A stretch of DNA of 64,000 bases from positions 143,315 through 207,314 of the forward strand of contig CAUYUJ010005614.1 of NCBI GenBank assembly GCA_963575745.1, given 5' to 3'. Positions 11,885-21,989 of the stretch are shown piece after piece. The stretch's first letter is position 1. Each line of letters starts with the position of its first letter. The position numbers and the translations under genes are program-made. This stretch comes from Prorocentrum cordatum (Eukaryota > Sar > Dinophyceae > Prorocentrales > Prorocentraceae). The notes under the pieces are model-generated. The model saw only the letters and a list, made by a program, of their open reading frames with translations. It was not told where the DNA came from and made no database searches.

Positions 11885-13361
11885 CTACACTCGCAAGAGA
11901 AACAAGCAGTCCTCAGAAGCGCCCCAGGGCTCTGAGCCCTCGCCTGCCCTCCGAGGCCGTTCATTCGCAAACGACAGACTGCTGCCTGCAACTCGCATCA
12001 GCTGCTCGCGTGCCGCGGGCCTCGCAACTGGCGGCGGGTCGCCGGGGATGATCGACCGCCTCCGTTCCAGGTGATCTGCTTCACTGCCGCGTTTGTCTTC
12101 CAACCACCACATCATGAATCCGAGAGGTCGGCCCTGCGCAGCCTTCGAACCAGCATATCCGACACTGGACAGTCGGCAACCACGACGTCCGCACCGAGCA
12201 ACAAACTCATCTCGAAACTCGCAATACTTGATAGTGTCGTCCCCGCCCAGACGCAAGGCGATGACGCCATCTCCTTCAGTCGCCCGACGACCTCCGCACA
12301 CTGGCTCTGGGTGCGGCGGGGAGGCAGCGAGAAATCTGGCTCACCGCTGCACTGCCCACCACGCCCGCTCGAGGCCAATCCTGATGCGATGCTCGGGGGC
12401 TCGGGCCCCGGGACAAACAGCACATTCTCGTTGTTGCCAACGCCAGCTCCTGCCAGTCAACCCCCGGTTCTCCGCGCGTCGAGAACGGCGCGCTGAACTC
12501 AACGCCCGACCAATCTCAAGCTCACCCTTGGGGCCACCGTCCGAACTTATGCGAGATGAAGGCGGCATGAACATGTCAGCTGAATCTGAATCTGCGAGCT
12601 CGGGCAGGGGGGTCCTGCGGTCGTCCTCGACGCCGCTGCAATCGCTGAGGTCGTCGATGTCCGCGCTCCTCTCGACGCAACCATGGCTGTCGCCTGCCTC
12701 TGGAAACTCCTCCACTGGTTCCGCCCTGCCCGCACCTCGCCCTGCAGGTGTGCCGACCCCTTCGAGAAATGCCAAAACGCTTGCTCGCAAATCACCATTT
12801 CAGACCCCAATCCCCTGAAGCACAGACCAATATTGTCATGGGGATTTGGGGTTGGGTAGTCTGCGAGCGTCCGCTTAAGGATTTCAAGTCCTGGCCTCGG
12901 CCTCCATGACCTCCGCCCCCGCGGCCTTGCCCTCCGCGAACTCCACGAAGCTTCTCGTCGCCCTCGTCGCCCTCGTCAGCGCCGCCGTCGGTGCCGCCCC
13001 AGCAGCACGAGGTCGCACAGGATCCACCAGGGAGGCGAATGCCGATGATGTCCACAACGCTCGGGCCCATGGCGTCCACCACGCTGCTCGACGAGTTGAT
13101 CTCGAAGATGCGCAAATACCATATGATGCATGTACGTAGGCTGCCCCTCATCTTATACTGCGCAACCCATTCCCAGCTCGATGGGAGCTGACACTCATGA
13201 ACGTCTGCGAATACAAGCATAGCGCCTGGAACTGGCAGCTTCAGGATTGCGAAAGCGCAGTGCCGAGGACTGTCATCCTGCCACGCTGCGCGCACCCACG
13301 CCCGCTCAACGATAACCTCGTCGACGGCCTCCCCTTCGTCAGTGGGCGCTGCCACATCCAC
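11885..13361 (-). pseudogene. C-terminal remainder of the 12-17 kb family copy
   Basis: Frames 13361-12792, 12790-12341, 12423-12112 and 12301-11885 are open in turn. The first reads DVAAPTDEGEAVDEVIVERA and FAILKLPVPGAMLVFADVHE. The third reads VGRLKEMASSPCVWAGTTLS. The last reads RRGCRLSSVGYAGSKAAQGR and LGFMMWWLEDKRGSEADHLE. These look like real protein but I can assign only the first, by position, to the large family. The rest could be another gene. Confidence 0.35.
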
Positions 13362-13385
13362 CCCGATAACGGGAGAACAAAAAAC

Positions 13386-13416
13386 ACCCCCCCCCCCCCA
13401 AAAAAAAAAAAAAAAC
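13386..13416. repeat. Poly-C run joined to poly-A run
   Basis: Plus strand has a run of about 14 C followed directly by about 15 A. On the minus strand it cuts the coding sequence between GRLHDG and VIGVDVAAPTDEGE-type residues, so it is either an insertion or an expanded homopolymer in a formerly coding segment. A very similar C-then-A junction lies at about 18416-18442. Confidence 0.9.
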
Positions 13417-13419
13417 TAC

Positions 13420-14294
13420 CATCGTGCAGTCTGCCATACATCGTCTCCGAGCAACACAGGCGAGTGACGATGCTCTCGTTGAAGTTCTGGAACATACGCG
13501 ATGGTTGACATCCACCGCGTCCAAATAAACAGAAGCCAGCCTTGTTGCACATAGACTTGATTTGCTGCGTTCTCTCTTGCCCTGACATCTTCTCTTCTGC
13601 AATTTGTCAGGCAAGTAGGGCCTGCGCCAACGGCCCCATGTCAAGTCTGATGCCCGATGGAGCGCCTGCCCGAGGCGCGCGCGCCTGTCGACGTTCGCCA
13701 TTGCCTCGGCGGCCTCGGCGACACAGTCAAACTGCCCCTCCACGCGGGAGAAGGCGCATGCGCGATCAGCCTCGGGGACGGCAGCAGGCGCAACAGGTCC
13801 TGATGGCTGTCGATGACAGTGCAGGCGAATATTGATTCATCGTCGCATGTCGACGATCGTTGTAGACAGTACGTGGCCAACTCCTCCTTCACGATGCTTT
13901 CCAACCTCCTGTCCATATGATTATCACGTCGCACTGCGTGAACCACTGACCGCAACTTCTCGCCCCAACCGGTGGACGCACGAAGAGGATCAGCATGGTC
14001 GAACGTGGAGGCGTCGCCAATGGCAGCAAGGCTATCCCGCAAGTGCTGTGTTAACACTTTGTCATTGCGCACACTCTCTCGTCGCGCAGCTGCGCGGCGG
14101 TGGCTGCGCCAGGCGCCGAAGAAGCTCCCACCGAACGCTTGCGACTCAGAGGCAGTCGCGCCAATCAGTCGAAGGCGCCCCATATCATGCAGGCCCTGCT
14201 CCCAGCACCGTTCAGACAACCCAGTCGCGCAACATCCTTCATTAGACTGACCCCTTCTACTCGTGGAGAAACGTCCGCCACGCGCAACCTTCAC
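13420..14294 (-). pseudogene. C-terminal block, upstream of the C/A tract
   Basis: The 217-codon frame 14294-13641 includes LAAIGDASTFDHADPLRAST and AVRRDNHMDRRLESIVKEEL, typical of the downstream half of the same family. A frame at 13588-13480 reads KSMCNKAGFCLFGRGGCQPS, a Cys-rich stretch that also occurs there. The reading is then interrupted by the poly-G/poly-T (minus strand) tract. Confidence 0.45.
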
Positions 14295-14300
14295 CGCGCG

Positions 14301-15117
14301 TCACTTTCTGCGGCGGCTCTCCGTCAGCACCGCCTTCATCTCCAGGGCCTGGCCCCGAGGTGCTCCAGACTCGCCACCCAGCTTCGCATGCGCATGCTGC
14401 CTGAGTTTTGACTCTCGCTGCACCCGTCGCCATGAGCGCTGGATGTACAGCGAGCTGATATCAACGATGTCGGACGGGTGCGTCTGCGTCGAAGACAGAA
14501 CGAGCCCCCTCCTGAACGAGGCGCGGCCGCTCTCGATCTTGGCCGCGCCCAAGACTAACAGGGCCTCTGTCGCGATCAGTTCGGCACGATACTCCGGAGA
14601 ACCAATCGAACATCCAACCGTCGAACAATAGTAGAAGAACTCCTGGGCCCATGGGTCGAAGCGTTTCTTGCAAGCCTCCCCGGGCCCAGTGGATATCGAA
14701 AACTTCCTCGTCAACGCCCCCCCCCTCCCGGGTGGCTGCCCAAACACCTGGACGAGGACACGCGGGGACGGAGGAACTCAAAACCGATGCCTAAAATTCC
14801 AAACCCCGAGGCAGAGCCTGAGGGCTCGCGACGAGAAGTTTCAATGCCACACAGCAATAAACTCCTTCGCCGGCGCGGCCGCCAGTCCGTCTGTGTCCTC
14901 CAGCATGGCGAACGTCTGGAACGGGTAGTTGTTGCGATCCGCGGTGATGCAAGTGCATGAGGCCGCCCAGCGCGCTGATGAACTTGAAAATCCGGGCTCG
15001 GGTCTGCAGAGTTCGCGAAGCATGGCAGAGCAGCGCCCACTCTTCGACATCTTTGGCACTATCGACCAGGCTCGCCACGGTCCTTCTTTCAACGGCCCCT
15101 CCAGCAGCGAGCGCCAC
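14301..15117 (-). pseudogene. Block with HLHHRG / ExRxSxRR signatures
   Basis: Frames 15117-14791 and 15092-14841 together read RARIFKFISALGGLMHLHHR and NNYPFQTFAMLEDTDGLAAA. Frame 14747-14301 then reads AKIESGRASFRRGLVLSSTQ, SDIVDISSLYIQRSWRRVQR and LGGESGAPRG. The IExxxASxRR...S(T/V)QTH pattern is the most family-specific signal in the region. A small indel separates the two parts. Confidence 0.5.
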
Positions 15118-15159
15118 GCGATATAGTCGACGATGCGCCTGCGTCGCTCGAGCTTGCTG

Positions 15160-16037
15160 TCATTTCCCCCACTTCTCTGCGGACAGCTTCAGCGCGAGGT
15201 GCATCGCGTCGAAGACGGGGACGAGACACTTGCGAAATATGATCGCAGCGATGGACTTCGAGGGGTAACGCGCAAACTCCAAGCAACTTGTGCGAAAGAC
15301 CTTCTGCTGGATCTTCGATGACATCTGCATTATATCACCTGCGCCGACGTCGGCTGCACCGAGAATGTGTGATAGCCCTTCTCCAGTCTCTACGTCCACT
15401 GCGTTGCGCTCGCTGCGATCGCCAGCAGGCACAGCGCCGCCGTCTACGTCACCGGCGGCCCCAGCAATCGCAGCATCATCTACCTCGAACGGGCGAGGAT
15501 TTCCAGCTTCTCGAAGCAAGGCCCAAGACTCGGGAGTCATCGCCAGAGGATTGGGGCGCGACAACTTCTGAGCCTCCAGCGCCGAACCGAAAGCACGGGC
15601 GACCCCCCCCCCCCACACACAGCCACCTTCGCGCCAGCGACATGCTCGAACCAGAGCTCGTAGACGTCGCTGCCGAGCCCGCGGGTACCCTCCAAGAGGC
15701 CGAAGTTGCCCACCGAGTCCAACACGCGGGCCCACCTCGATCGTGGGAAAATCTGAGGAAGTCGCCCGACGAGGGCCCGCACAAACTTCTCGAGCAACTT
15801 ACGCAGGCAATGGTTACGAATTCGGCAGCAACCTGTTGTACAGAAGTGTTGAAATGCGCCTCGGGCCCGGATGTCACCGTTGGCCATCGCGGTAATGATG
15901 TACCTGCGTACTCGTTGATATCGCGCGCTGCCACTGCTGCTCAAGGAAGTGTCGTAGACCTGCTGCCTGTATCTATATGAATTTAACCCTAAGCCAACTG
16001 GCTGCGCCTCAGATGTGCAATCAAAGTTGTCCTTCAA
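15160..16037 (-). pseudogene. Central block with FPRSRW motif
   Basis: Two overlapping frames (16037-15537 and 15735-15160) supply GCCRIRNHCLRKLLEKFVRA, LVGRLPQIFPRSRWARVLDS and, in the second, FRKCLVPVFDAMHLALKLSA. A conserved R-x-P-x-[IV]-[FY]-P-R-x-R-W segment after a Cys/His-containing helix is characteristic of the large dinoflagellate family named in the parent entry. A C run at 15,605-15,614 probably causes one of the frame changes. Confidence 0.5.
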
Positions 16038-16110
16038 TCACCCACGCACCAGGCCTACGAATGAAAAGCAATAGTTAGGGCCGCGCAGCGATAGACTCCA
16101 CCTGGTAAAT

Positions 16111-16392
16111 CTAGCGATCCAACAGCCGAGTTGGTTTTGACATCACATGCGCGACGCGGTGATCCAAGCACTTGACGTGCAAGGTGCCGACAGGAGCAGT
16201 GGAACCCCGATGCCGAAGTGCCCGCTCAGCCAAGTCAAGAGCAGAGTCACCGTCTGTGACAAGTATCCCCTGGCGCCTCCGAAAGCGCGTGGCTGCTGGA
16301 ACAATACTGGATGTGTCGTGACACAGATTGGCGCACACCTCGGCCTCGCAACGATCCAGACCGCAGAAAGGCTGCAGCAGCTCGAAACTCAC
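16111..16392 (-). pseudogene. Transposase-like Asp/His block
   Basis: A 93-codon open frame contains ILVTDGDSALDLAERALR followed by TLHVKCLDHRVAHVM. An acidic TDGD followed after about 25 residues by a C-x-D-H motif is the layout of the catalytic core in several RNase H-fold transposases and in the dinoflagellate family described for 11885-17411. A stop separates it from the next block at 16037. Identification is by pattern only. Confidence 0.45.
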
Positions 16393-16548
16393 CTAGAGCG
16401 CCTGCGAGCGCTCTGCACGCATGAGCAAAGCAGCACATATAAGCTCAGTCCGGAGAACCTTGCGGGACCTAGAGAAACCACGCCAAGCCAGACAGGCACC
16501 AGGGGCCACGGGTGATTTAGATTGGGGGTGGACTAGCAAAACAAATGC

Positions 16549-17411
16549 CTAGGTGTTGCTTCGCTCATGGCCCCCCTCATGCCCAACTCGCCCCACCGTC
16601 GCGCCTGCCGCGGCCGAGGCCAGCGTCTCGCCCCCAGCAGGGGCCTGGGCCGGGCCGAACACAGCAGCTGCATCTGGGACAGCGCCACCACAGCTGTCCG
16701 CGATTGGCAGGCGCTCAACCTCTGTTGCCACACGCAGCCGAGCGAATCGAGTCTCATCACCGCGATGCCGTTCGTAGAAGACAGCTGGCGTTGACTTAAG
16801 CGACAGCTCTGTCGCATAACTCATTCACCAGAGCATTCGCAAGTGCGCGTTGGCGCAACACCAGGGAACTGGATAAGAAATGCCTTGACGTCTGAAGTGT
16901 GGCACCTCCAACTTCAGCTCGGTTAGCTCGTGATACATTAGAGCCGAGCCTGCGAGGAACTTGTGAGCCCACACTTGTAGAAATAATTGCAGCATGATCG
17001 TCATCTCTAAAGAAATACGCGCTACTAACAGCATTATGCACGAGACGCCTGCCCACGCTGGATGCCAAATCAACCATGTCAGAGTCAGCGATCGCCCCCT
17101 GCATCGGTTCACGAGGTCCTCAAAGGTCTCAGCCATGTCAACATCTCGACCATGCACATGTCCAGGAGCGGCCGCGGCATTTCCAACGTGCTCGTCCAGA
17201 TGTTACGCTTCGCCAGCGAAGCGCATAGCGGCCGACGCCCACCCGTCCTCGGCGTCCAGAAGGGCGTCGGCTGAGCGCGCTGCATCGGCCCACTCTCCGA
17301 GGCCTCTGCTGCCAGAGCTGCAGCAGCCCACTCGTCCACGATAAAGACCCCAAGGTGTATATATTTGCTAAGAACGCTCTGGAAACAAGCATTGGCAGCT
17401 GCAAATTGCAT
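16549..17411 (-). pseudogene. N-terminal part of the 12-17 kb family copy (uncertain)
   Basis: Three overlapping minus-strand ORFs (17411-17109, 17157-16825, 16824-16549) give protein-like but unrecognised pieces such as LFLQVWAHKFLAGSALMYHE and ELTELKLEVPHFRRQGIS. The last is Ala/Gly-rich. Their position directly upstream of the Asp/His block suggests they belong to the same gene, split by frameshifts or introns, but they could be a separate relic. Confidence 0.3.
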
Positions 17412-17419
17412 GGGCCCAA

Positions 17420-18010
17420 AAGGCTACGGAAGGGGGGAACGCGTTTAGTTGGGCGCCGCTGTCTGTTCAGCTGCACGCGGGGATGGGGGCGCGCGGCAAG
17501 GAATGCCGGGGGGGGCTCAATTCTCAATGCCGATTGTTGGCCAGTTGCACGCGATTGGCGACGTGGAAAACGCCGGGGAGGAGGGGCGGGGGGCGGCGGG
17601 GAGGACGAGGGGTAGCCTTCAGAGCCTCAGGCGCCAACCACTGGCAAGCTCCATGGGGGCGCCCTTATAAGATCCAACGCTCGCACGCCCCATTCGCGCA
17701 CTTCCGATACATGTCAAGTCAACGTCCAATCCAAACAAAAAACGCCGATTAAACCGCGAATCCAGGACGCGGGGAAGCGAGGTGGAGGAGGGGGGCGGGG
17801 CGAGGAAGGGGAGGGGGTGAAGGTGGGAGGCTCGCAGAGGACGAGGGGGCGAGGGCACGGTGCAATTCGAAGGGGGCCTGAGCACAAGGGGAAGGAGGAG
17901 GGCGAGGCTTGGGATCACGACGCGGATGGGGAGGGCAACTGAGAAGGAGAGAGACATCGATGGAAGGGAACGGTCACGCGGGGCGGGGGGGGTGGAGGAA
18001 ACACGGAAGA
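17420..18010. other. G-rich plus strand, no gene seen
   Basis: Mixed then increasingly G/A-rich sequence. ORFs on the plus strand are Gly/Arg-rich. No motif or tandem period could be defined. Confidence 0.5.
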
Positions 18011-18016
18011 GGGGGC

Positions 18017-18017
18017 G

Positions 18018-18080
<63 letters not shown>
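18017..18080. repeat. (GA)n microsatellite
   Basis: About 32 GA units with one or no interruption, inside G/A-rich DNA. Opposite frames read poly-Arg-Glu and poly-Ser-Leu. Confidence 0.95.
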
Positions 18081-18084
<4 letters not shown>

Positions 18085-18415
18085 CGCGCACAGCGTAAAT
18101 ATGAGGCGGGAGAGGACGGGGAAGATGGGGGGGAATGGGGACGCATCAGACATGCCGCTTACCCCGAACGCGCGCACATGTCACGCTGTGGCAACGGCGC
18201 CAAGACGAGAACGTGATTCCCGAACACTGCGTTCGCGACGGTTGCTGGCGGGGTCGTCTGGTCGGTCGCGCCCAGCGAGGCGAGAGCGCGATTCTCGCGC
18301 TGCATGCCGCGCCGCGCGCGCGGGAGGCAAGCCCCACGCACAGGGCAAGGCGACATCGAGGCGTTGTGTCCGACGCAAGACAGCACCCAGACCTCGAGGC
18401 GACGCCAAAAGACGC

Positions 18416-18442
18416 CCCCCCCCCCCAAAAAAAAAAAAAAAA
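18416..18442. repeat. Second poly-C to poly-A junction
   Basis: A run of about 12 C followed by about 16 A, then TAAAAATAAA. It has the same order and similar size as the tract at 13386-13416. The surrounding 18.1-18.8 kb holds no recognised gene. Confidence 0.85.
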
Positions 18443-18444
18443 TA

Positions 18445-19085
18445 AAAATAAACAGAGGCGCACAACGAGCAATCAGTTGTTGCGCGATTAAAGCGAAAAT
18501 GGCCCTGACACAACGCATAGCGTGACCGCCGCGGGCGACGGGCCTTCCCTTCGCGAAACCGAACCAGATGAAGTCGACGGGACGGCATACTGCAACTGCG
18601 CGTTTCATAAGATATCTTGTCACGGTGCGCGTTTCCAGGTACCTTGTCGCAGGCCAAGTGATGTCCTCGAACCCGTTTCCTGGATGGTCGCCCAAATAGT
18701 TACTCGCATAAAACCCGCTGGCAAAGTCCACATCTAGACCTGACGCCGTCCAAGATAGGCGCTCGTCACAAGCGAAATCACATTCAAACGAATGTCACGC
18801 CATGCGCTGATAAGGCGATGGCCCTAAGCCGCGCGGCGAAACTCAACCTCCCTAACACAGTCCGTCGCGCGCAAGCGTCGTCGTACGTCGCTGTCGGTCG
18901 GCATCGACGCGGAGCGCGCGCGAGTGCAAGTTGAATGTATTATGCAACGCAATGGTGTCGACGCTGTCCCGAACGCTGCGTTGCGCGCCGTTTCGTTCCA
19001 CGTGGCAGATAGTATACATGCGCCCTGTCCAATTGCGATACCCCCACACGAAAATCGCACGCCGTTTTGGCGACTTCTTTCTTTC
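18445..19085. other. No supportable gene
   Basis: Moderate GC. Overlapping short ORFs occur on both strands. Minus-strand frames (for example 18731-18159) are partly translations of the C/A tract. Nothing recognisable. Confidence 0.5.
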
Positions 19086-19089
19086 TGCA

Positions 19090-19235
19090 AGCAGCAACGG
19101 ACGACCATTTTGGCGACTACTTTGGAGACCCTTGCCCCATGCTCTTGGGCGACCATTCTGGCGACCATTCGGGCGACCATGTTGTTTTGGGCGACCATTC
19201 GGGCGACCATCGCGGCGACCATCCAGATCCAGGAT
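19090..19235. repeat. 12-bp GGGCGACCATTC tandem repeat
   Basis: About nine to ten imperfect units, including GGCGACCATTC, GGGCGACCATG and GGCGACCATCG, are interrupted by GTTGTTTTG. On the minus strand it reads WSPEWSPEWSPK or MVARMVARMVAQ depending on frame. The period is a multiple of three, so frames stay open. I treat it as a minisatellite. Confidence 0.8.
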
Positions 19236-19507
19236 ACCATTTTCGTAACCTGGATTTGACAGCGCAAGCAACGTATGCTCGCATTCCGGAAGCAGGATGC
19301 TGCCGACCCGTCAAAGTGGGGCAATTCTTCATCACGGCACGGCACAGTGCAGCATTCAATACGGTGCAACATAGCCCATGTTTCTGACAACAAGGGAGAC
19401 AGTCACTAACAAAACGATGAGACAGTCGACGCGCCAAATGCGCGCCGACCGCAAGACAAGCCAGCAGCGCGCTGAGCATGCAGACGCCAAAAAACTGGAG
19501 TCGCCAA

Positions 19508-20604
19508 TTACGCTCCATTGTGCAACTGAACGAAGGAGATGTGGTGAGCACATTCCTCCGCGGGCATCGCTGCATCCGCGCGACCAGCTTCTCCCAGTAG
19601 CCCTCCGACTGCAAGCCAAGACCGCGCGAGATGCTTGACGTAGAAGTTCAGATACTCGGCCCCGCCCTGAGCGCGCCCATGGGCAATCTTCACCTGTACC
19701 TCCCCAAACTCGACCCACTTCGGCCGCTCGCGACGCACGCCAGTGACTTTCTCATCCACCCACTGCCCTGCAAGGTTTAACTCTTGAAAATGCACGCATG
19801 CACAATGCCCACCCAAACGGCACGCATCGGCCTGCACGCGAAACAACGCGCGCGCACGCCTTCCACGAGGGACGTCTATCAGAACATGCTTGCCTGGATT
19901 CATCAAATCAAACCGCTGGACAAGAACGTTGTGCAAAAGAGGGTCGCCAGAGGCAGCCGCACCTCCGGCCCCGCCCGGGTTGGGCGTCGGGTTGGGCGTC
20001 GGGTTGGGCGTCGGGTTGGGCGTCGGGTTCGGCGTCGGGTTCGGCGTCGGGTTCGGCGTCGGCTGGGCGTCGGGTTGGGCGTCGGGTTCGGCGTCGGGTT
20101 CGGCGTCGGTTGGGCGTCGGGTTGGGCGTCGGGTTGGGCGTCGGGTTGGGCGTCGGACTGGGTGTCGGTTGGGCGTCGGGTTGGGCGTCGGGTTGGGCGT
20201 CGGGTTGGGCGTCGGCGTCGGTTGGGCGTCGGGTTGGGCGTCGGGTTGGGCGTCGGGTTGGGCGTCGGGCTGGGGGTCGGGTTGGGCGTCGGGTTGGGCG
20301 CGGTGGCATTTGCATCGCAGGGTTGCCCGGACGCGTAAAAGTCAGAGCGCACGTTGGTTCTCGCCATCACGAAATAACATGGCTGGCCCGTGGACGTTAC
20401 GCACAGCAAGACGCAGTACGCAGATGCTGCCCATGACGAACCGTACAAGTCGGGGCGAAAGACTACGCTACCGACGCAATCCTGACGACTGCCGATGAAT
20501 CCTGTCGACTTGAAGTACTCGCAACCCGCCACGCACTCTGTTCGTCGCCCCTTGACTGGGAATACCCAGAAGCGCAGGCCGCCACTCCAAATCAAACTGT
20601 GCAC
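19508..20604 (-). pseudogene. Secreted-type Cys-rich / (PNPT)n / VWD-like protein
   Basis: Reading the minus strand, a Cys-rich part (WVFPVKGRRTECVAGCEY, CYFVMARTNVRSDFYASGQP) leads into NATAPNPTPNPTP. A long PNPT linker encoded by the 12-bp minisatellite follows. Then GDPLLHNVLVQRFDLMNPGK and HVLIDVPRG resemble the start of a von Willebrand factor D-like domain (GDPHxxxxxGxxFD). The end includes WVEFGEVQVKIAHG, YLNFYVKHL and VGGLLGEAGRADAA, a tail I recall from dinoflagellate secreted proteins. The PNPT frame runs without a break into the VWD-like part, but several 11-bp repeat units shift the frame, so the Cys-rich part and the VWD-like part are now out of frame by one. Whether this is a true pseudogene or an assembly error in the repeat is open. 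The signal peptide and true start are not seen. Confidence 0.5.
19978..20312. repeat. 12-bp GGGTTGGGCGTC minisatellite (coding for PNPT)
   Basis: About 28 tandem units, most exactly 12 bp, with variants GGGTTCGGCGTC and a few 11-bp or 6-bp units at about 20060, 20108, 20168 and 20216. On the minus strand the in-register frame reads (PNPT)n. Each 11-bp unit shifts the frame, giving DAQP or RRPT readings between them. Confidence 0.95.
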
Positions 20605-20861
20605 GGCGCTGCTGCCGACGCCGACGCATGTCCAGGCAATGCGGCCAACGCCGCCGACGCATTAACACTGGGACCTGTCCTGATAGACATCGCAATGGGC
20701 ATGCACATGACAAGCGCCATGATGTTTGATACCATCGTGGGCTCGGTTTAATTCAAAGCATGGGAAACGGGGCACGGGGGAGCGCCAGAGCAGCCTCGCC
20801 CGGCCACCTCGCTGGCTCGAACGCACGGAGCTTGAGCCAACCACCATATAGTGCGCAACCA

Positions 20862-21235
20862 GGCCCCGTACTCCCCAAACTCCCGGGGCTCCCCGGGCTC
20901 CCCGGGCTCCCCGGACTCCCCGGAAGCTCCCCCCGAACTCCCCGGACCCCCCAAACTCCTCCCCGGACTCACCGGACTCATCAGACTCACCTCCCGGACT
21001 TCCCGGACTCCCCGGACTCGCCAGATTCCCAGACTCCCCAAAATCGATCCCTCTTTGAACTCCGCGGACTCCCCAGGCTCCACAGACTCCTCAGACGATC
21101 CCCCGACTCCTCGAACCCCCCGAACTCCCCGGACTCGCTGGATTTCCGGGCTCCCGCGGACTCCCCGGACTTCCCAGATCCCCTGGACTGCCCGGACCCC
21201 CTGGATCCCCTGACTCCCCAGGGCCGCCCTCAAGA
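20862..21235. repeat. 9-bp CCCGGACTC-type tandem repeat
   Basis: Degenerate units close to CTCCCCGGA or CTCCCCGGG in a roughly 9-bp period. On the minus strand one frame (inside 21443-20748) reads collagen-like Gly-X-Y, for example GASGESGEPGEPGEP, and then GVRGVRGVG. The plus strand reads TPRTPRTP. A 9-bp repeat gives such periodic peptides automatically, so coding is not established. Confidence 0.75.
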
Positions 21236-21239
21236 GGCC

Positions 21240-21500
21240 TCCCAGGAGGGCCCAAAGAAGCAAACATGGCCCGATTCCATTGATTTGCAAACCCACAATT
21301 TTGGGCGCATTCGCCTTTTGAATCTTCACAATTTCCCAGATGGCCCAGGAGGGCCCCAAGACGGCCCCAAGACGGCCAAGGAAAAGCCCAAGACGGCCCA
21401 AGACAGTCCCAAAACGGCCCAAGACAACCCCAAGAGGGCCCAAGAGGCGCCCAAGAAAGCTCCAAGACAGCCAGATAATAATTCACGAAGGCCCAAGAGG
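21240..21500. repeat. 12-bp GCCCAAGACGGC-type repeats (dispersed family, plus-oriented)
   Basis: Repeated GGCCCCAAGACG, GCCCAAGAC and CCCCAAGAGG words at roughly 12-bp spacing, densest at 21,345-21,480. The same family in the opposite orientation (GGGGCCTCTTGG) forms 37.98-38.76 kb, with traces at 27.97-28.03 and 37.26-37.31 kb. The plus translation is PKTAQDSPKTAQDN-like. Confidence 0.75.
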
Positions 21501-21900
21501 CCCCCACGAAGCCCCCCGAGGCCCCAAGAGGCCTCAAAAGGCTCCAACTGGCCCTTTTTTCCTCTCCAGCTCGAGGGATCCAGATTCAAGCGAAGCCCTG
21601 GATCAGCACTGATTTACATCAAAGCACTGCGTCACCTCGAAGCTCCGCCCGAGGTTGCACCCAGAGGAGGCTTATCCTACGAAGCCGACGATCAAATCTG
21701 CATAGATGCAGGCCACTCTCAGCCCACGGCTGCACAGGCCCCCACTGGCACACCCTCGAGGCACGCAACCCATGGAAGGGTGGCCAGCCCTCAGGCGCGG
21801 AGAAAACGTGAGCTAGAACCCTTGCCTTTCGCACTACGACCACTCCTCCCTTTGCCTCCTCGAGCACGCCTTGGGACTTGAATGCTGAACCGCGATCCCT
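21501..21900. other. No supportable gene
   Basis: Mixed sequence after the 12-bp repeat. A 373-codon plus-strand ORF from 20760 crosses the two repeat blocks and ends here, but its second half has no recognisable motif and I regard it as repeat-driven. Confidence 0.45.
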
Positions 21901-21989
21901 CATGCATGTCCGAGGCATCGGGAGAGTCACGTAGGTCTGGGGGAGGACGAGGACAGGAGGGAGGACGAGGGGGAAGAAAGCCTTGCGCC

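Larger units (their letters stand above)
11885..17411 (-). pseudogene. Degenerate copy of a large dinoflagellate transposase-like family
   Basis: Minus-strand open segments in changing frames run, high to low coordinate, through blocks whose order matches a large repetitive protein family that I know, from memory, from dinoflagellate gene sets. The blocks are: VTDGDSALDLAERAL with KCLDHRVAHVM (about 16,330-16,130); KLLEKFVRALVGRLPQIFPR and SRWARVLDSVGNFGLLEG (about 15,900-15,700); a helical block ending NNYPFQTFAMLEDTDG; KIESGRASFRRGLVLSSTQT (14.6-14.4 kb), resembling the (I/L)ExRHAxxRR...SxQTH signature; and a C-terminal part. The Asp and His blocks suggest an RNase H-fold transposase, but that is inference. 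At least six frameshifts or stops occur, so this copy is not functional. Subentries give details. Confidence 0.55.

Noticed and set aside
19978-20312. CRISPR-like regular array
   Set aside because: The repeats are contiguous 12-bp units without spacers and encode PNPT, so it is a minisatellite.
20828-20842. Relict of the dinoflagellate spliced leader (CTTGAGCCAA, inverse of the leader 3' end)
   Set aside because: Only ten bases match and the following bases diverge; a match of this length is expected by chance at a few percent to ten percent in a window this size.
20760-21881. A 373-codon plus-strand ORF with TPRTPRTP and PKTAQD repeats
   Set aside because: It spans two minisatellites with periods divisible by three, and nothing in its unique parts looks like a domain.
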